64,000 nucleotides of DNA from positions 248,001-312,000 of the forward strand of contig JAJDWH010000010.1 of NCBI GenBank assembly GCA_022825705.1, given 5' to 3'. The DNA is from Alphaproteobacteria bacterium (GTDB lineage: Bacteria; Pseudomonadota; Alphaproteobacteria; TMED109). The translations under genes and the position numbers were made by a program. The notes beneath the pieces were generated by a model, which saw nothing but the letters and a program-made list of their open reading frames with translations, searched no databases and was not told the origin of the DNA. This document shows, one piece after another, positions 7,746-17,281 of the stretch. Positions within the stretch are counted from its first letter, which is position 1; every line of letters starts with the position of its first letter.

Positions 7746-8864
7746 ATGTACAGGTTGTCCCTCTACATCGCCCGCCAGCTTGCTGCTCCCTATGCGTTTG
7801 TCCTGCTCGCGTTGATCAGCCTGATCATCGTGATTCCTTCCCTGCGCCTGATCGACGTCGTGCTGTCGAAAGGCCTCTCGCCGGAGGCCTTTGTCGGCTT
7901 GCTCATCGCCTACGCTCCGCGGGATCTGGCCTTTGCGCTGCCGTTCCTGGTCTTTCTCGCGACGGCGAGCGCATATGGACGGCTCAGCCTGGACTCGGAA
8001 CTCGTGGCGCTTCAGGCGACCGGCCGGAGCAACCTGCAGCTCATGACGCCGGCGCTCGTCTTCGGCCTGCTCGCGGGGATCGCGGCACTGGTCCTGGAGA
8101 CTTGGCTGGCGCCCGCGGGGTACCAGCGCTATCGCGACCAAATTCAGGAAATCCGCAGCAGTTACGCCAATCTGCTGCCGCAGGAGGGGACGTTCCTGTC
8201 GCCAGTCCAGGGGCTCACCGTGTTCGTGCGCGAACGAGAGCCCGATGGGACGCTCAGCGGCCTTCTGATCCACGATGGCCGCGACCCCGGCCGCTCGGTC
8301 TCGATCGTGGCGCGGGAAGGACGGAGTCAGTTCAGCAGCGGGTTGCCGCGTTTCGTGGTGCATGAGGGCAGCCGGCACGAGATGGGACCGAATCGCGATC
8401 AAATCCATACGCTGAGCTTCGACCGGTACGTTTTTGAGGTTGCCGCAGGGGACCGTTCGTCCGATAAGCAGCGAACGCGCTCGGTGGCCGAGCGTTCGCT
8501 TTGGGAGCTTCTCGATGCGCCCCCGGACACAACGACGTCCGTCCGCCGGCAGTTCGAGGCCGAGGCTCAACGCCGGTTGCAGGCGCCGTTGTTTCTCCTG
8601 CTGATGGCGCTCGCAGGCGTGACGCCGTTTCTTCTCAAACACCGGATGCGGGAGCACCCCCTGCGCCCGCTGCTGTCGGCGAGCGTCGCGGCCGTGACAC
8701 TCGAGGTCCTCTTTATCGCTGCACCTTGGGCATACGCTTCGTTTCCGGTCCTCATCCCCATTTCCTACGGCGCCCTGCTCACGGCCATCGCGCTGACCCT
8801 TGCCTGGGCGCACGTGCACGACGTACGCCGCCGCTCGCTGCGGGTCTCAAGGAGCGGCGCATGA
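7746..8864 (+). CDS. lptF: LPS export ABC transporter permease LptF
   Basis: 372 residues with the YjgP/YjgQ architecture: three N-terminal membrane helices (about 12-35, 55-75, 95-115), a periplasmic beta-jellyroll domain (about 125-270), and three C-terminal helices. LptF with LptG and LptB extracts LPS from the inner membrane and drives it along the Lpt bridge. The ATG is at 7746. The gene ends in an ATGA overlap with lptG, so the two permease genes are coupled, as is usual. Confidence 0.94.
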   Translation: MYRLSLYIARQLAAPYAFVLLALISLIIVIPSLRLIDVVLSKGLSPEAFVGLLIAYAPRDLAFALPFLVFLATASAYGRLSLDSELVALQATGRSNLQLMTPALVFGLLAGIAALVLETWLAPAGYQRYRDQIQEIRSSYANLLPQEGTFLSPVQGLTVFVREREPDGTLSGLLIHDGRDPGRSVSIVAREGRSQFSSGLPRFVVHEGSRHEMGPNRDQIHTLSFDRYVFEVAAGDRSSDKQRTRSVAERSLWELLDAPPDTTTSVRRQFEAEAQRRLQAPLFLLLMALAGVTPFLLKHRMREHPLRPLLSASVAAVTLEVLFIAAPWAYASFPVLIPISYGALLTAIALTLAWAHVHDVRRRSLRVSRSGA

Positions 8865-9958
8865 CCACGTCGATCCGAATCTGGGCCTATCTGGCCCGAC
8901 GCCATGTCGCGGGCATCGCAATCGGTCTTGCAGTGATTTCCGCGCTGGTTCTGGCCGGAAACTTCGTTGAGTTCTGGCGCCGGGCGGTTGCGCGGGACAT
9001 CGGTGACCTCGGCCTCGTCGGCGGGATGTCGCTGCTGCACTTTCCCTTCCTGATCGAGCACTTCCTGCCCGCGATCGTGTTGATCGGCGCGATGCTGTCC
9101 TACCGCCACCTGGGCCGTCATGGCGAGTTGGTGGCGGTGCGCGCCACGGGAATTTCGTGGATGCACCTCGTCATGCCAGGCATCGCGATTGCCGCCGTTA
9201 TCGGGGCTGGCTGGCTGGTCGTGGGAAATCCCGTCAGCGCGGCTACGCAAACGCGTCTGGACAGCCTGGAAGCCAGCCACTTCGGTCGCGATACGGGCCG
9301 GCTGACGTTGCTGGGTTCCGGCTTTTGGATCCGCGAGACCGGTCCCGCGGGGGAGACGATCGTCCACGCGCGGACAATCGATCCGGCCACCTTGCGGCTG
9401 GCCGACGTCGTGGTCTTTCGATTCGGGCAGGGCGATCACCTGGACGAGTGGATCAATGCCGACACGGCGCTGCTGGACGGCCGTGGAAACTGGCACCTGC
9501 GGGACGGCGTGGTCGTCGACCGGGAACGCGAAGTCAAACGGGTGACCACCTATTCGATTGCCAGCACGCTGGATCGCCAGGCGATCAACGAGGGTTTCAC
9601 GCCAGCGGGGATGATCCCGTTGTGGAAACTGCCGCAGTATGTCGCAACGCTGGAACAGTTCGGTTTTTCGGCCCGCGTGCACGCGATGCAGTTCCATACG
9701 CTGCTGTCCCTGCCGGCCACGCTCATCAGCATGATGCTGCTGGGGGCTGCGTTCATGGTTCCGAGCCTGGGCCGTTCGGCTCCGTGGCTCCGGTATTCGG
9801 GAACACTGCTCGGCGGCGTGTTGTTCTACGCAGTACGCGATTTCTGCCGCAGTTATGGGGAAACCACGGATATTCCGGTGGCGCTCGCCGCTTGGCTGCC
9901 GGCGCTGCTGCCGGCGGTTTTCGGTGTGGCGGCCATTCTGCACCACGAGGATGGATGA
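8861..9958 (+). CDS. lptG: LPS export ABC transporter permease LptG
   Basis: 365 residues from the ATG at 8861, which overlaps the lptF stop. It has the same fold as LptF: N-terminal helices, a periplasmic domain with DVVVFRFGQGDHLDEWINADTA-like beta strands, and three C-terminal helices. It completes the LptB2FG inner-membrane LPS extractor. The next gene, lptD, again starts inside the stop (ATGA), so three Lpt genes are translationally chained. Confidence 0.94.
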   Translation: MTTSIRIWAYLARRHVAGIAIGLAVISALVLAGNFVEFWRRAVARDIGDLGLVGGMSLLHFPFLIEHFLPAIVLIGAMLSYRHLGRHGELVAVRATGISWMHLVMPGIAIAAVIGAGWLVVGNPVSAATQTRLDSLEASHFGRDTGRLTLLGSGFWIRETGPAGETIVHARTIDPATLRLADVVVFRFGQGDHLDEWINADTALLDGRGNWHLRDGVVVDREREVKRVTTYSIASTLDRQAINEGFTPAGMIPLWKLPQYVATLEQFGFSARVHAMQFHTLLSLPATLISMMLLGAAFMVPSLGRSAPWLRYSGTLLGGVLFYAVRDFCRSYGETTDIPVALAAWLPALLPAVFGVAAILHHEDG

Positions 9959-12078
9959 CGATGCCGGGCGGTCGCGTCCGCTTGGCCGGTTGCATGGTGC
10001 TGCTCGCGCTGTGCCTGCCGCGTACCGTCGCAGCCGAATCGGAAATCGAGGCCGATCGGTTTACCGTTTGGGAAGAGACATCGGTCGTCGAGGCGAGCGG
10101 CAATGTCCGGCTGCGTTCGGGAGCTCGCACGTTGACCGCCGACCGGATCGAGTACCGGTATGCGGAAGGCCGGATCTTCGCCGAGGGACAGGTGCACCTG
10201 ACCGATGCCGACGGGACGATCCACGCAGTGGAACGGGTCGAGCTGACGGATGATCTGCGTAGCGGCGCGTTCAGGGCACTGCGTTCGCAGTTTGCAGCCG
10301 GCGGCGTGCTTTCAGCTGGGTCGGCCCGGCGAACCCGGGGCGTTCGGACCGATTTCAGGGAAGTCACGTACACGCGTTGTGAGTCGTGCCCCGACTCCCG
10401 CGACCCCCCGCCCTGGCGCGTACGCGCTACGGCGGCGACCCATGAAACCCAGCAGCAGACCATCACCTATCGAGACGTCTTACTGGAGGCCTTCGGCGTC
10501 CCGGTCATGTATCTACCGTGGGCGCGATTCAAGGACTTCTCTGTCCGCCGGGCCAAGGGGTTCCTGCTGCCCGCAGTCCGGTCGGACCGCGCTCTGGGTT
10601 TGGTGGTGGAAGCTCCCTATTTCCTGCCGCTCGGGCCGTCCCAGGACCTGCTGCTGCGCTCAGGCTACGCCACGCGGGAAGGGCTGCTGCTGGGTGGAGC
10701 GTGGCGCCGCGCCGGGATCAGTTCAGACTATCGTGTCGAGGCCTCGGCTACCCGCGGCAGCCGGACGCGGGCCGACGGCACCCGCGCCCGCGAACTACGG
10801 GGTCACCTTTCCGCCAAAGGGGCCATCGGTTTAGCCAAGGGCTGGTCCGTCGGCTGGGACGCGACGCGAGCCAGCGACGCGTCGTACCTTGCGCGTTACG
10901 GTCTCGGCAGGGGAATCAATGTCTTGTCCCAGTACGGGTACCTGCGCAAGCGAGGTGACCGGCTCAATGCGGACCTCGAAATCTATGGGTTCCAGAACCT
11001 CTCCATTCTGTCCGAGGATGATCGGGTACCGTTTATCTTTCCGCGCGCGCGGCTGCGCTGGGACAGCGGCCCCGCTGTGTTCGGGGGCCGGATCGTTGCC
11101 GTTGGTGATGCCTTGGCGCTGGCGCAGGACGACGGCCGACGCAACCGCAGGCTGTCGGTCGAAGGCAGATGGGAGCGCAGCTTTCCGCGCGACGCCGGAT
11201 ACGTGCTCGACACAGTCGTGCGCCTTCGGGCGGATGCCTTTGACGTGCAGGCCGGTGAGAGCGACGAGCCCATCAACGATCGTCGCATTACGCGTTTCGC
11301 GCCCTCGGCGGAACTCGGCTGGCGGTTTCCCCTGGTGCGCCCGTTCGCCGACGGGCAGGTCGTGGTCGAGCCAGTGCTCCAGGCGCTCGCCGCTCCTGAA
11401 GGGCTCAACCGGGATCCGGTTCCCAATACCGATTCGGTCGATGTCGAACTCAGCCATGCCAGTTTGTTTGAGCCCAACCGGTTCCCTGGCCTTGATCGGG
11501 TCGAAGGCGGCGTCCGCGTCAACATGGGGGTGCGAGGGACGTACCAGGAGACGGGAGGCATCGTGGCCCGTGGCACCATTGGCCGCGTGCTGCGCCTGAC
11601 TGACGAGAGCGACTTCGACCCGCATACCGGCTTGGCGGACCAGTCCTCGGATCTCGTGGGAGAGGTCGCCCTGAGGATCGAAGGGGTGGGGGCGGCTTAC
11701 TGGAACTTCCGGCGGTCTCCAGCGGTCTCCGGCGTCCGGCACGACCAGGTGGGCGCACAGATACGTCTGGGCCCGGTGGAGACCGCGTTCACGTACGTCC
11801 GGCTGCACGACGATCCGACATCGCTATCCACTGCGAGCTCGGAACAGGTGGGAAACCATGTCGCCTGGCAGATCACGCCGGAATGGAAGCTGACGGGTTA
11901 TCATCTTCGGGATCTGGGCCGTGCGGCGTATTCTTCGACGCTGAAGGCCGGGCTCGGCCTGAGTTTCCGGAACGAGTGCCTGGATCTGTCTTTGAATTTT
12001 CAACGGGAGCCCACGCGCGCGTCGGATATTCCTCCCTCGTCCTCGGTGGGTTTGACAATCACCCTGCTCGGATTCTGA
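9955..12078 (+). CDS. lptD: LPS-assembly outer-membrane protein LptD
   Basis: 707 residues from the ATG at 9955 (overlapping the lptG stop); a second ATG two codons on is equally possible. A signal peptide (about 1-26, ending TVAA) precedes an OstA/LptA-like domain with VVEASGNVRLRSG and ADRIEYRY at about 45-75. The rest, from about 130, is the 26-strand barrel domain ending in a hydrophobic residue (TITLLGF). LptD inserts LPS into the outer leaflet together with LptE. The presence of lptFGD indicates a genuine LPS outer membrane. Cys pairs occur at CESC near 142-145, fitting the disulfides expected in LptD. Confidence 0.93.
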   Translation: MTMPGGRVRLAGCMVLLALCLPRTVAAESEIEADRFTVWEETSVVEASGNVRLRSGARTLTADRIEYRYAEGRIFAEGQVHLTDADGTIHAVERVELTDDLRSGAFRALRSQFAAGGVLSAGSARRTRGVRTDFREVTYTRCESCPDSRDPPPWRVRATAATHETQQQTITYRDVLLEAFGVPVMYLPWARFKDFSVRRAKGFLLPAVRSDRALGLVVEAPYFLPLGPSQDLLLRSGYATREGLLLGGAWRRAGISSDYRVEASATRGSRTRADGTRARELRGHLSAKGAIGLAKGWSVGWDATRASDASYLARYGLGRGINVLSQYGYLRKRGDRLNADLEIYGFQNLSILSEDDRVPFIFPRARLRWDSGPAVFGGRIVAVGDALALAQDDGRRNRRLSVEGRWERSFPRDAGYVLDTVVRLRADAFDVQAGESDEPINDRRITRFAPSAELGWRFPLVRPFADGQVVVEPVLQALAAPEGLNRDPVPNTDSVDVELSHASLFEPNRFPGLDRVEGGVRVNMGVRGTYQETGGIVARGTIGRVLRLTDESDFDPHTGLADQSSDLVGEVALRIEGVGAAYWNFRRSPAVSGVRHDQVGAQIRLGPVETAFTYVRLHDDPTSLSTASSEQVGNHVAWQITPEWKLTGYHLRDLGRAAYSSTLKAGLGLSFRNECLDLSLNFQREPTRASDIPPSSSVGLTITLLGF

Positions 12079-12084
12079 ACGTCC

Positions 12085-13071
12085 ATGCCTCGATTCTCTG
12101 AATCTCCGACGCCACTCCGCGCGCCCCGTTCTCGGCCCATCCCATTCCGCCTGGTGGTGCTGTGCGGTGTGTTGCTGACGTCTTCGACAGGCCCGGCCCT
12201 GGCACAGGAGCAGGAGATCACCCGCGTCGTGGCAGTCGTTAACGACGAACCGATTTCGGTCCTCGACCTGGCAGCTCGGGTCCGCCTCACCGTCGCCACG
12301 CTTGGCGCCCCCCAAGACGAGGGCGAGCGGGAGCTGATGGTGCAGGAAGTGCTGGAGACCCTGATCGACGAGCGCCTCAAGGTGCAGGCCGCCGAGCGCC
12401 TCTCCGTCGAGATTCGAGGCAGTGAAGCTGAAGCCGCGTACGGGCGATACGCGGGGACGTTCGGGATGGAACCGGACGCGTTCACCCAGACGCTGAGGCA
12501 GCAAGGCATCTCGGAGGTCACCGTCTGGTCCAAGATCGACGCCGACTTGCGGTGGGGCCGGATCATCCGGGGTCAGGTGGTCGTGGCGCCGGATGCGGTA
12601 GAAGCGGAGATCGCCGGCATTCGCGCCGCTGAGGGGCAGCCGGAGTACCGGATTCGTCGGATCGTGCTCCTGGCCGACGGCGACAGCGATCGGGCACGTG
12701 TCCGGGAGGACGCGGCCCGGCTGCGCGAGGAACTGGAAGCGGGTGCAGACTTTCAGCAGCTCGCGCTCCGCCACTCGCAGGGACTACAGGATTCGCCAGG
12801 TGGCAACTGGGTGCGCGGTGATGCCGTTGATCCGGTCTTGGCGGAGGTGCTCGCCCGGTTGGACGAGGGCGCGGTGTCGGACCCGGTGGAAACGGCCGGA
12901 GCCATCTATCTCGTTCTGTTGCTGGATCGTCGAGCGGTGACCGTGCCCGGTGATGAGGCCGCCCTTCGCCGCCAGGCAGAAGAGCTTGTCTTCAGGCGCA
13001 ACGCCCTGACGACCAATCGCACGTTGGTGCGGCAACTGCGCGCGAGCGCCCTGATCGACCGCCGCCTCTGA
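12085..13071 (+). CDS. surA: SurA-type periplasmic peptidyl-prolyl isomerase / chaperone
   Basis: 328 residues. A signal peptide (about 1-40, hydrophobic LVVLCGVLLTS, ending ALA-Q) is followed by the SurA N-terminal domain (VVAVVNDEPISVLDLAARV near 48-66; VLETLIDERLK near 90-100). A parvulin domain (about 190-280) follows with EYRIRRIVLL, LALRHSQG and GGNWVRGDAVDPVLAEVL. SurA escorts unfolded outer-membrane proteins such as LptD. It lies 6 bp after lptD and 3 bp before ksgA, the usual alphaproteobacterial order, although pdxA, often present between surA and ksgA, is absent. Confidence 0.92.
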   Translation: MPRFSESPTPLRAPRSRPIPFRLVVLCGVLLTSSTGPALAQEQEITRVVAVVNDEPISVLDLAARVRLTVATLGAPQDEGERELMVQEVLETLIDERLKVQAAERLSVEIRGSEAEAAYGRYAGTFGMEPDAFTQTLRQQGISEVTVWSKIDADLRWGRIIRGQVVVAPDAVEAEIAGIRAAEGQPEYRIRRIVLLADGDSDRARVREDAARLREELEAGADFQQLALRHSQGLQDSPGGNWVRGDAVDPVLAEVLARLDEGAVSDPVETAGAIYLVLLLDRRAVTVPGDEAALRRQAEELVFRRNALTTNRTLVRQLRASALIDRRL

Positions 13072-13074
13072 CCC

Positions 13075-13947
13075 ATGGGCGGTGCCGACGCCACGATTTC
13101 GGCTCTGCCACCAATTCGTGATGTCGTGGCAGCTGCTGGCATCGCGCCGCGCAAGTCCTTCGGTCAGCATTTTCTGTTCGATCTGAACGTGGCAGCTCGC
13201 ATTGCGCGGGCGGCCGGAGACCTGTCGTCTGGGACTGTGGTGGAGGTTGGTCCCGGACCCGGTGCCCTGACGCGGGCACTACTGCTCGCTGGTGCTCGGC
13301 GTGTGGTTGCGATCGAACGGGATGCCCGCTGCGTCGCTGCGCTGCAGGGCTTGATCGAGGCCGCTTCGGGGCGGCTGTCGGTGATCGAGGCGGACGCTCG
13401 GGGCCGGCGGCTCGAAGATTACGGTGAGCCTCCCGTGCGCGTGGTCGCCAACCTCCCGTACGGCATCGCATCGCGGCTCCTGGTTGACTGGCTCCCTGCG
13501 GCTACCGGGGTCGAGGGGTTCACGTTGATGTTCCAGCGCGAGGTCGCGCAACGCATCACGGCTTCTCCCGGCACGTCGGCCTACGGTCGGCTGTCGGTTC
13601 TCGTGCAATGGGCGGCGACGGCGCGGATCTCGTTTTCGATTCCGCCTGGCGTGTTCGTGCCGCCGCCGCAGGTGCATTCGGCCGTCGTGGAGGTCGTTCC
13701 GCGCAGTTCCACCGAAACGGCCGGGCCCACGGTGGAGGATCTTCGAGCGATTGTACGACTGGCTTTCGGGCAACGACGGAAAATGCTGCGGTCGTCGCTC
13801 GCGGCACTTGGCAACCCTGAAGCGTTGCTGGCGCGGGCCGGGATTGCTGCGGATCGTCGTGCCGCCGAGCTTTCCGTTGCCGAGTTTGCCCGGCTAGCGA
13901 AGGCGGTGGGGCAGCGGGGGGTCAGGTACGCAGCATCGTCTCAATGA
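13075..13947 (+). CDS. rsmA: 16S rRNA (adenine1518/1519-N6)-dimethyltransferase RsmA/KsgA
   Basis: 290 residues. KsgA motifs are clear: KSFGQHFLFD (28-37), the SAM-binding VEVGPGPGALTRALL (about 56-70), AIERD, and the catalytic NLPYG motif near 125-129 (VVANLPYGIASRL). It dimethylates two adjacent adenines in helix 45 of 16S rRNA during 30S maturation. Three bases separate it from surA. Its last 26 bp overlap the 3' end of the convergent gmk gene. Confidence 0.94.
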   Translation: MGGADATISALPPIRDVVAAAGIAPRKSFGQHFLFDLNVAARIARAAGDLSSGTVVEVGPGPGALTRALLLAGARRVVAIERDARCVAALQGLIEAASGRLSVIEADARGRRLEDYGEPPVRVVANLPYGIASRLLVDWLPAATGVEGFTLMFQREVAQRITASPGTSAYGRLSVLVQWAATARISFSIPPGVFVPPPQVHSAVVEVVPRSSTETAGPTVEDLRAIVRLAFGQRRKMLRSSLAALGNPEALLARAGIAADRRAAELSVAEFARLAKAVGQRGVRYAASSQ

Positions 13948-14590
13948 AGCTGCCGATGCTCTTGCCTCGCCGGCGGATTTGCTCCACCCGGACGACAGAC
14001 CGGATTTCCTCGACGCAGGTATCGAGGTCGTGGTTCACGATGACGTAGTCGAACTCGTGCCAGTGCGAAATCTCTTCCTCGGCCTTGGCCAGGCGGTGCT
14101 TGATCGTGGTGTCGGAGTCCTGGGCGCGTGCGCGGATTCGTCGCTCCAGTTCCGTCATGGAAGGCGGCAACATGAACACCGAGACACATCGATTGCCCAA
14201 TGCCAGCCGCATGCTGTCGGCGCCTTGCCAGTCGAGGTCGGCGACCACGTCCAGGCCCTGCGCCAGACGCGCTTCGACGGGACCGCGCGGGGTTCCGTAC
14301 CGGCTGCCGAATACTTCGGCGTGCTCCAGGAGTTCACCGGACCGGGCGAGTCGGTCGAATTCAGCTTCGCCAACAAACCGATAGTGGTCGCCGCGCCGTT
14401 CCGTCGCCCGCGGCGTTCTCGTGGTCACCGACACCGACATTGCCAGTCGTGGTTCGGTCTCGAGCAGCCGGCGAAGGACCGTCGTCTTGCCAGATCCCGA
14501 CGCGGCCGACAGTACCAGCACCAGGCCGTCGCGCGCGGCGTCCAGCCGAGCATTGGACGGCTGCGTGGCGTTCGTTTCGGGCGCATTCAT
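13922..14590 (-). CDS. gmk: Guanylate kinase
   Basis: 222 residues from an ATG at 14590; nine extra residues are possible from an upstream in-frame start but are Arg-rich and unlike the family. The P-loop is SAASGSGKTT near 29-38. Later motifs are SVTTRTPRATERRGDHYRFV with conserved GMP-site residues and VVADLDWQGA. It phosphorylates GMP to GDP. In many alphaproteobacteria gmk follows mltG and yicC; here it is convergent with ksgA, whose end it overlaps by 26 bp. Confidence 0.93.
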   Translation of the reverse strand: MNAPETNATQPSNARLDAARDGLVLVLSAASGSGKTTVLRRLLETEPRLAMSVSVTTRTPRATERRGDHYRFVGEAEFDRLARSGELLEHAEVFGSRYGTPRGPVEARLAQGLDVVADLDWQGADSMRLALGNRCVSVFMLPPSMTELERRIRARAQDSDTTIKHRLAKAEEEISHWHEFDYVIVNHDLDTCVEEIRSVVRVEQIRRRGKSIGSFIETMLRT

Positions 14591-14864
14591 CCGTCGAGGT
14601 CGCGCGCAAGGCCGCAAGTCACGTTGGTTCTAGGAGCATCGCCGTAGTATAGGCGGCGCATGAATCACCATCGTCATTGGCCTCGCCAGCCACAGGACAT
14701 GGTGCCGTGTCAAACCGCGGATAAATGCCCTCGGGTATCCATATGGGTTGGGAGCTTCACGAATGCGCGCGTCCAGCGCGTGACGCTGGATCAGCCGCCT
14801 GAGCCCCGACGCTGCCACGCTCGTGTGAACCAACGCAATACCGGACGGGAGGGGCGGGGAAGCA

Positions 14865-16340
14865 ATGGAGAACGATGCATACCGGCGGCTGGTCCAGCAT
14901 TTCGCCACCATCCAGGACCTGAATTCCGCGGCGAATACCCTTGACTGGTACGCAAGGACCAAGGCTCCGAAAGCTGCTCAGCCGGGGCTTGGAAGCCAGA
15001 TCGCGACGCTCAGAAAGCAGGCGCATGAACTGCTCGTGAGCCCCAAGAGCGCCGACGACCTCGCGGCGGCCAAGGCGTGCGAGCCCTGGGAAGCCGCCAA
15101 TCTGCGTGAAATGCGTCGCCGCCATCGTCTTGCCACCGCCCTTCCGGCCGACTTCGTGGAGGCCCAGGCGCTGGCGGCCTCCCGTGCCCGGCTGGTCTGG
15201 GAGGAGGCAAGGGCGGAAGGGGACTTTGCTGCGTTTCTGCCGGCCCTGCGGGAGCTTCTCGGGCACGTTCGAGACCGGGCTCGGATACAGGGCAAGGCCC
15301 TCGGGCTGTCACCCTACGATGCGTTGTTGGAGGCGCACGATCCGGGCCGGCGGAACGGCGACATAGCGAGGATGTTCGGAGAATTGGAAACGGTCTTGCC
15401 GGGCATCGTTGATCAGGTCCGCGGCGGACCGAAGCCGGCCGGGCCGACCGGGAAGAAAAGGAAGCTCAAGCGGGTCGCCCGTCGGATGATGGCGATGATC
15501 GGCCTGCCGGCAACCCATGCTCGCCTGGATACATCGTCCCATCCGTTCACCGCTGGCGAGCCCGGGGACATTCGCATTACGACGCGCTATTCCGGAGCCC
15601 CGGGCGAAGCGCTGATGGCGGTGCTCCACGAGTGCGGACACGCGCTGTACGTGGCGGGCTTGCCGGCTGCCCGTCGCCGGCAGCCGGTCGGGGCAGCCCG
15701 GGGCATGACCGCCCACGAGAGCCAGAGCCTGTTGATCGAGATGCTCGCCTGCCGGTCGCGCGGCTTCGCCGTCCACTACGCACGGCTGCTCCGGGACGAG
15801 TTCGGCGACGAGGGCGCTTGGGATCCGGACCGACTGCACAAGGTGCTCACGCATGTCGAGCCAGGCGTCACGCGCGTCGAGGCAGACGAAGTCACCTACC
15901 CGCTGCACATCGTCATTCGCCACCGCTGTGAAACCGCAATGCTCGACGGCGCGCTCGACCCGGCCGACTTGCCGGACGCCTTCGACGACGCCATGGCGGC
16001 GCTGCTCGGAATCCGCCCCGGGAATCCGCGTGAAGGCTGCCTTCAAGACCCGCACTGGACGCTCGTGGAGGGATGGGCCTATTTCCCGACCTACGCGTTG
16101 GGAGCACTCATGGCTGCACAGCTGGCCGAGACCATGTGGGCTGTCTTGCCCGATCTCGACGGTGATCTCGCGCGGGGCGATTTCGCTCCGCTTGCCCGCT
16201 GGTTGCGGACGAATGTCCACAGCCGGGGCTGCTTCGACCCGTCGACGGACGCGCTGCTGGAGCATGCAACCGGCCGCCCGCTCGATACCGGGTCGTTCCT
16301 GCGGCATCTGGAACGGCGTTACCTGTCCGGCAGGTCATGA
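14865..16340 (+). CDS. M32-family metallocarboxypeptidase
   Basis: 491 residues. The zinc motif HECGH is at 255-259, and a further conserved Glu at 285 (HESQS) is the likely third ligand. The M32 hallmark HPFTAGEPGDIRITTRY lies at 226-242. Members are cytoplasmic carboxypeptidases (Taq type) that remove C-terminal residues from peptides with broad specificity. The start is supported by a purine-rich GGGAGGGGCGGGG tract just upstream. The gene is single and convergent with the TPR gene. Confidence 0.92.
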   Translation: MENDAYRRLVQHFATIQDLNSAANTLDWYARTKAPKAAQPGLGSQIATLRKQAHELLVSPKSADDLAAAKACEPWEAANLREMRRRHRLATALPADFVEAQALAASRARLVWEEARAEGDFAAFLPALRELLGHVRDRARIQGKALGLSPYDALLEAHDPGRRNGDIARMFGELETVLPGIVDQVRGGPKPAGPTGKKRKLKRVARRMMAMIGLPATHARLDTSSHPFTAGEPGDIRITTRYSGAPGEALMAVLHECGHALYVAGLPAARRRQPVGAARGMTAHESQSLLIEMLACRSRGFAVHYARLLRDEFGDEGAWDPDRLHKVLTHVEPGVTRVEADEVTYPLHIVIRHRCETAMLDGALDPADLPDAFDDAMAALLGIRPGNPREGCLQDPHWTLVEGWAYFPTYALGALMAAQLAETMWAVLPDLDGDLARGDFAPLARWLRTNVHSRGCFDPSTDALLEHATGRPLDTGSFLRHLERRYLSGRS

Positions 16341-16342
16341 CG

Positions 16343-16394
16343 TCCGCCCCCTCAGTTTGGGGATTCCACGCAGCCCGCGGCCGGACGGGGCGGA
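16343..16394. terminator. Possible hairpin between convergent M32 peptidase and TPR genes
   Basis: TCCGCCCC at 16343-16350 is the exact complement of GGGGCGGA at 16387-16394, separated by 36 bases. It lies directly after the peptidase stop. The large loop and lack of a T tract make this a weak call. Confidence 0.25.
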
Positions 16395-16443
16395 GGGATC
16401 AGGGCTGACAATGGCTCCCGCCTCGCGCCGGGAGACATCCGGG

Positions 16444-16974
16444 CTAGCGTCGGCGATCGTCCATCTTCGCGAGAAACAGGCGGATGTGTTCAGCGACCCA
16501 ACTGGGCAGTTCCTCTGCGAGGGCCAGTTCGAAATGTCTTCTTGCCGTCTGATCGTCCTCCATCAGAAAAAAGGTCGTGGCGAGTTCGATCCGGGCGCGC
16601 ACGTAATCCGGACGCGCATCCAGGACCTCGCCAAAAGCCGAAACGGCCTCGTCAAGCAGCGCCTGTCGCTCTGGCGCAGGTACCTGCAGATGCTGGACTT
16701 TCCCGGCCGACGCCAGGCCAAGAAGGAAGAAAAGGTCCGTGTCATCTGAACCGGCTTCCCGGTGTGCGCGCAGCATGGGAAGCACTTCGTCGAAGTCGCC
16801 GATCGCCAGCAAGAGACGCGCCTTGTCGATGGTTTCGGCGACCGACGGCAGGGGTGCCGGCTGATCTGATTCTGGACCTTCCGCGTGTACGTGAGCACCG
16901 CTGGCGAACGTCAACAGCGCAGCAAATGCGAGCGCCTGCGGCGTGAGGCAAAGTCTCAGGATATCCATAGCCAA
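16444..16974 (-). CDS. Secreted TPR-like protein, resembles the N-terminal domain of surface lipoprotein assembly modifiers
   Basis: 176 residues. A signal peptide (about 1-31, ending HVHA) is followed by helical TPR-type repeats: AETIDKARLLLAIGDFDEVLPML, LFFLLGLASAGK, then VRARIELATTFFLMEDDQTARRHFELALAE, with a final IRLFLAKMDDRRR. That ending closely resembles the junction at which Slam-type proteins (DUF560) pass from their periplasmic TPR domain into an outer-membrane barrel. Here the protein stops, so the barrel is missing. It could be a free periplasmic TPR adaptor or the stump of a truncated gene. No barrel-like frame exists in the 100 bp downstream. The Slam relation is my inference from pattern alone. 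Confidence 0.7.
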   Translation of the reverse strand: MAMDILRLCLTPQALAFAALLTFASGAHVHAEGPESDQPAPLPSVAETIDKARLLLAIGDFDEVLPMLRAHREAGSDDTDLFFLLGLASAGKVQHLQVPAPERQALLDEAVSAFGEVLDARPDYVRARIELATTFFLMEDDQTARRHFELALAEELPSWVAEHIRLFLAKMDDRRR

Positions 16975-17281
16975 CTGCGGTATCGCGTGTTCTCAGCCGC
17001 CAGGGGTAGGTTCGGTCCGTCACGTGCCGGCTCCCCGGCTGTCGGGACCAGCAGTCTGGAAGGCGCGGGCGGGAGATGCTAGCGACCTGACCATCGCGAA
17101 GCATGCGCGGAGCAGTACTGCCAGGCGCAACCGGGCTCCAACAACCGACGGCTGCTTCGTTGCGCCCGCCCAGGACACCGACCCGGTCGCGCACAGATTC
17201 CTGAAGGAAAGCCCTTACGTTCGCCGCCCCCTCGGGGTGACGCGCTGATTGGGGCGGCCCCGGCGCCGGCAAGTCCGCCCG
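16975..17281. other. Intergenic region upstream of the TPR gene
   Basis: About 307 bp between the TPR gene start and the mltG stop. It probably carries the TPR gene promoter. No RNA gene or repeat was recognised; the open frames here are extensions of antisense shadows. Confidence 0.35.

Noticed and set aside
14641-14864. Short frames between gmk and the M32 peptidase
   Set aside because: No family character; the region is better explained as divergent promoter sequence for the two genes.
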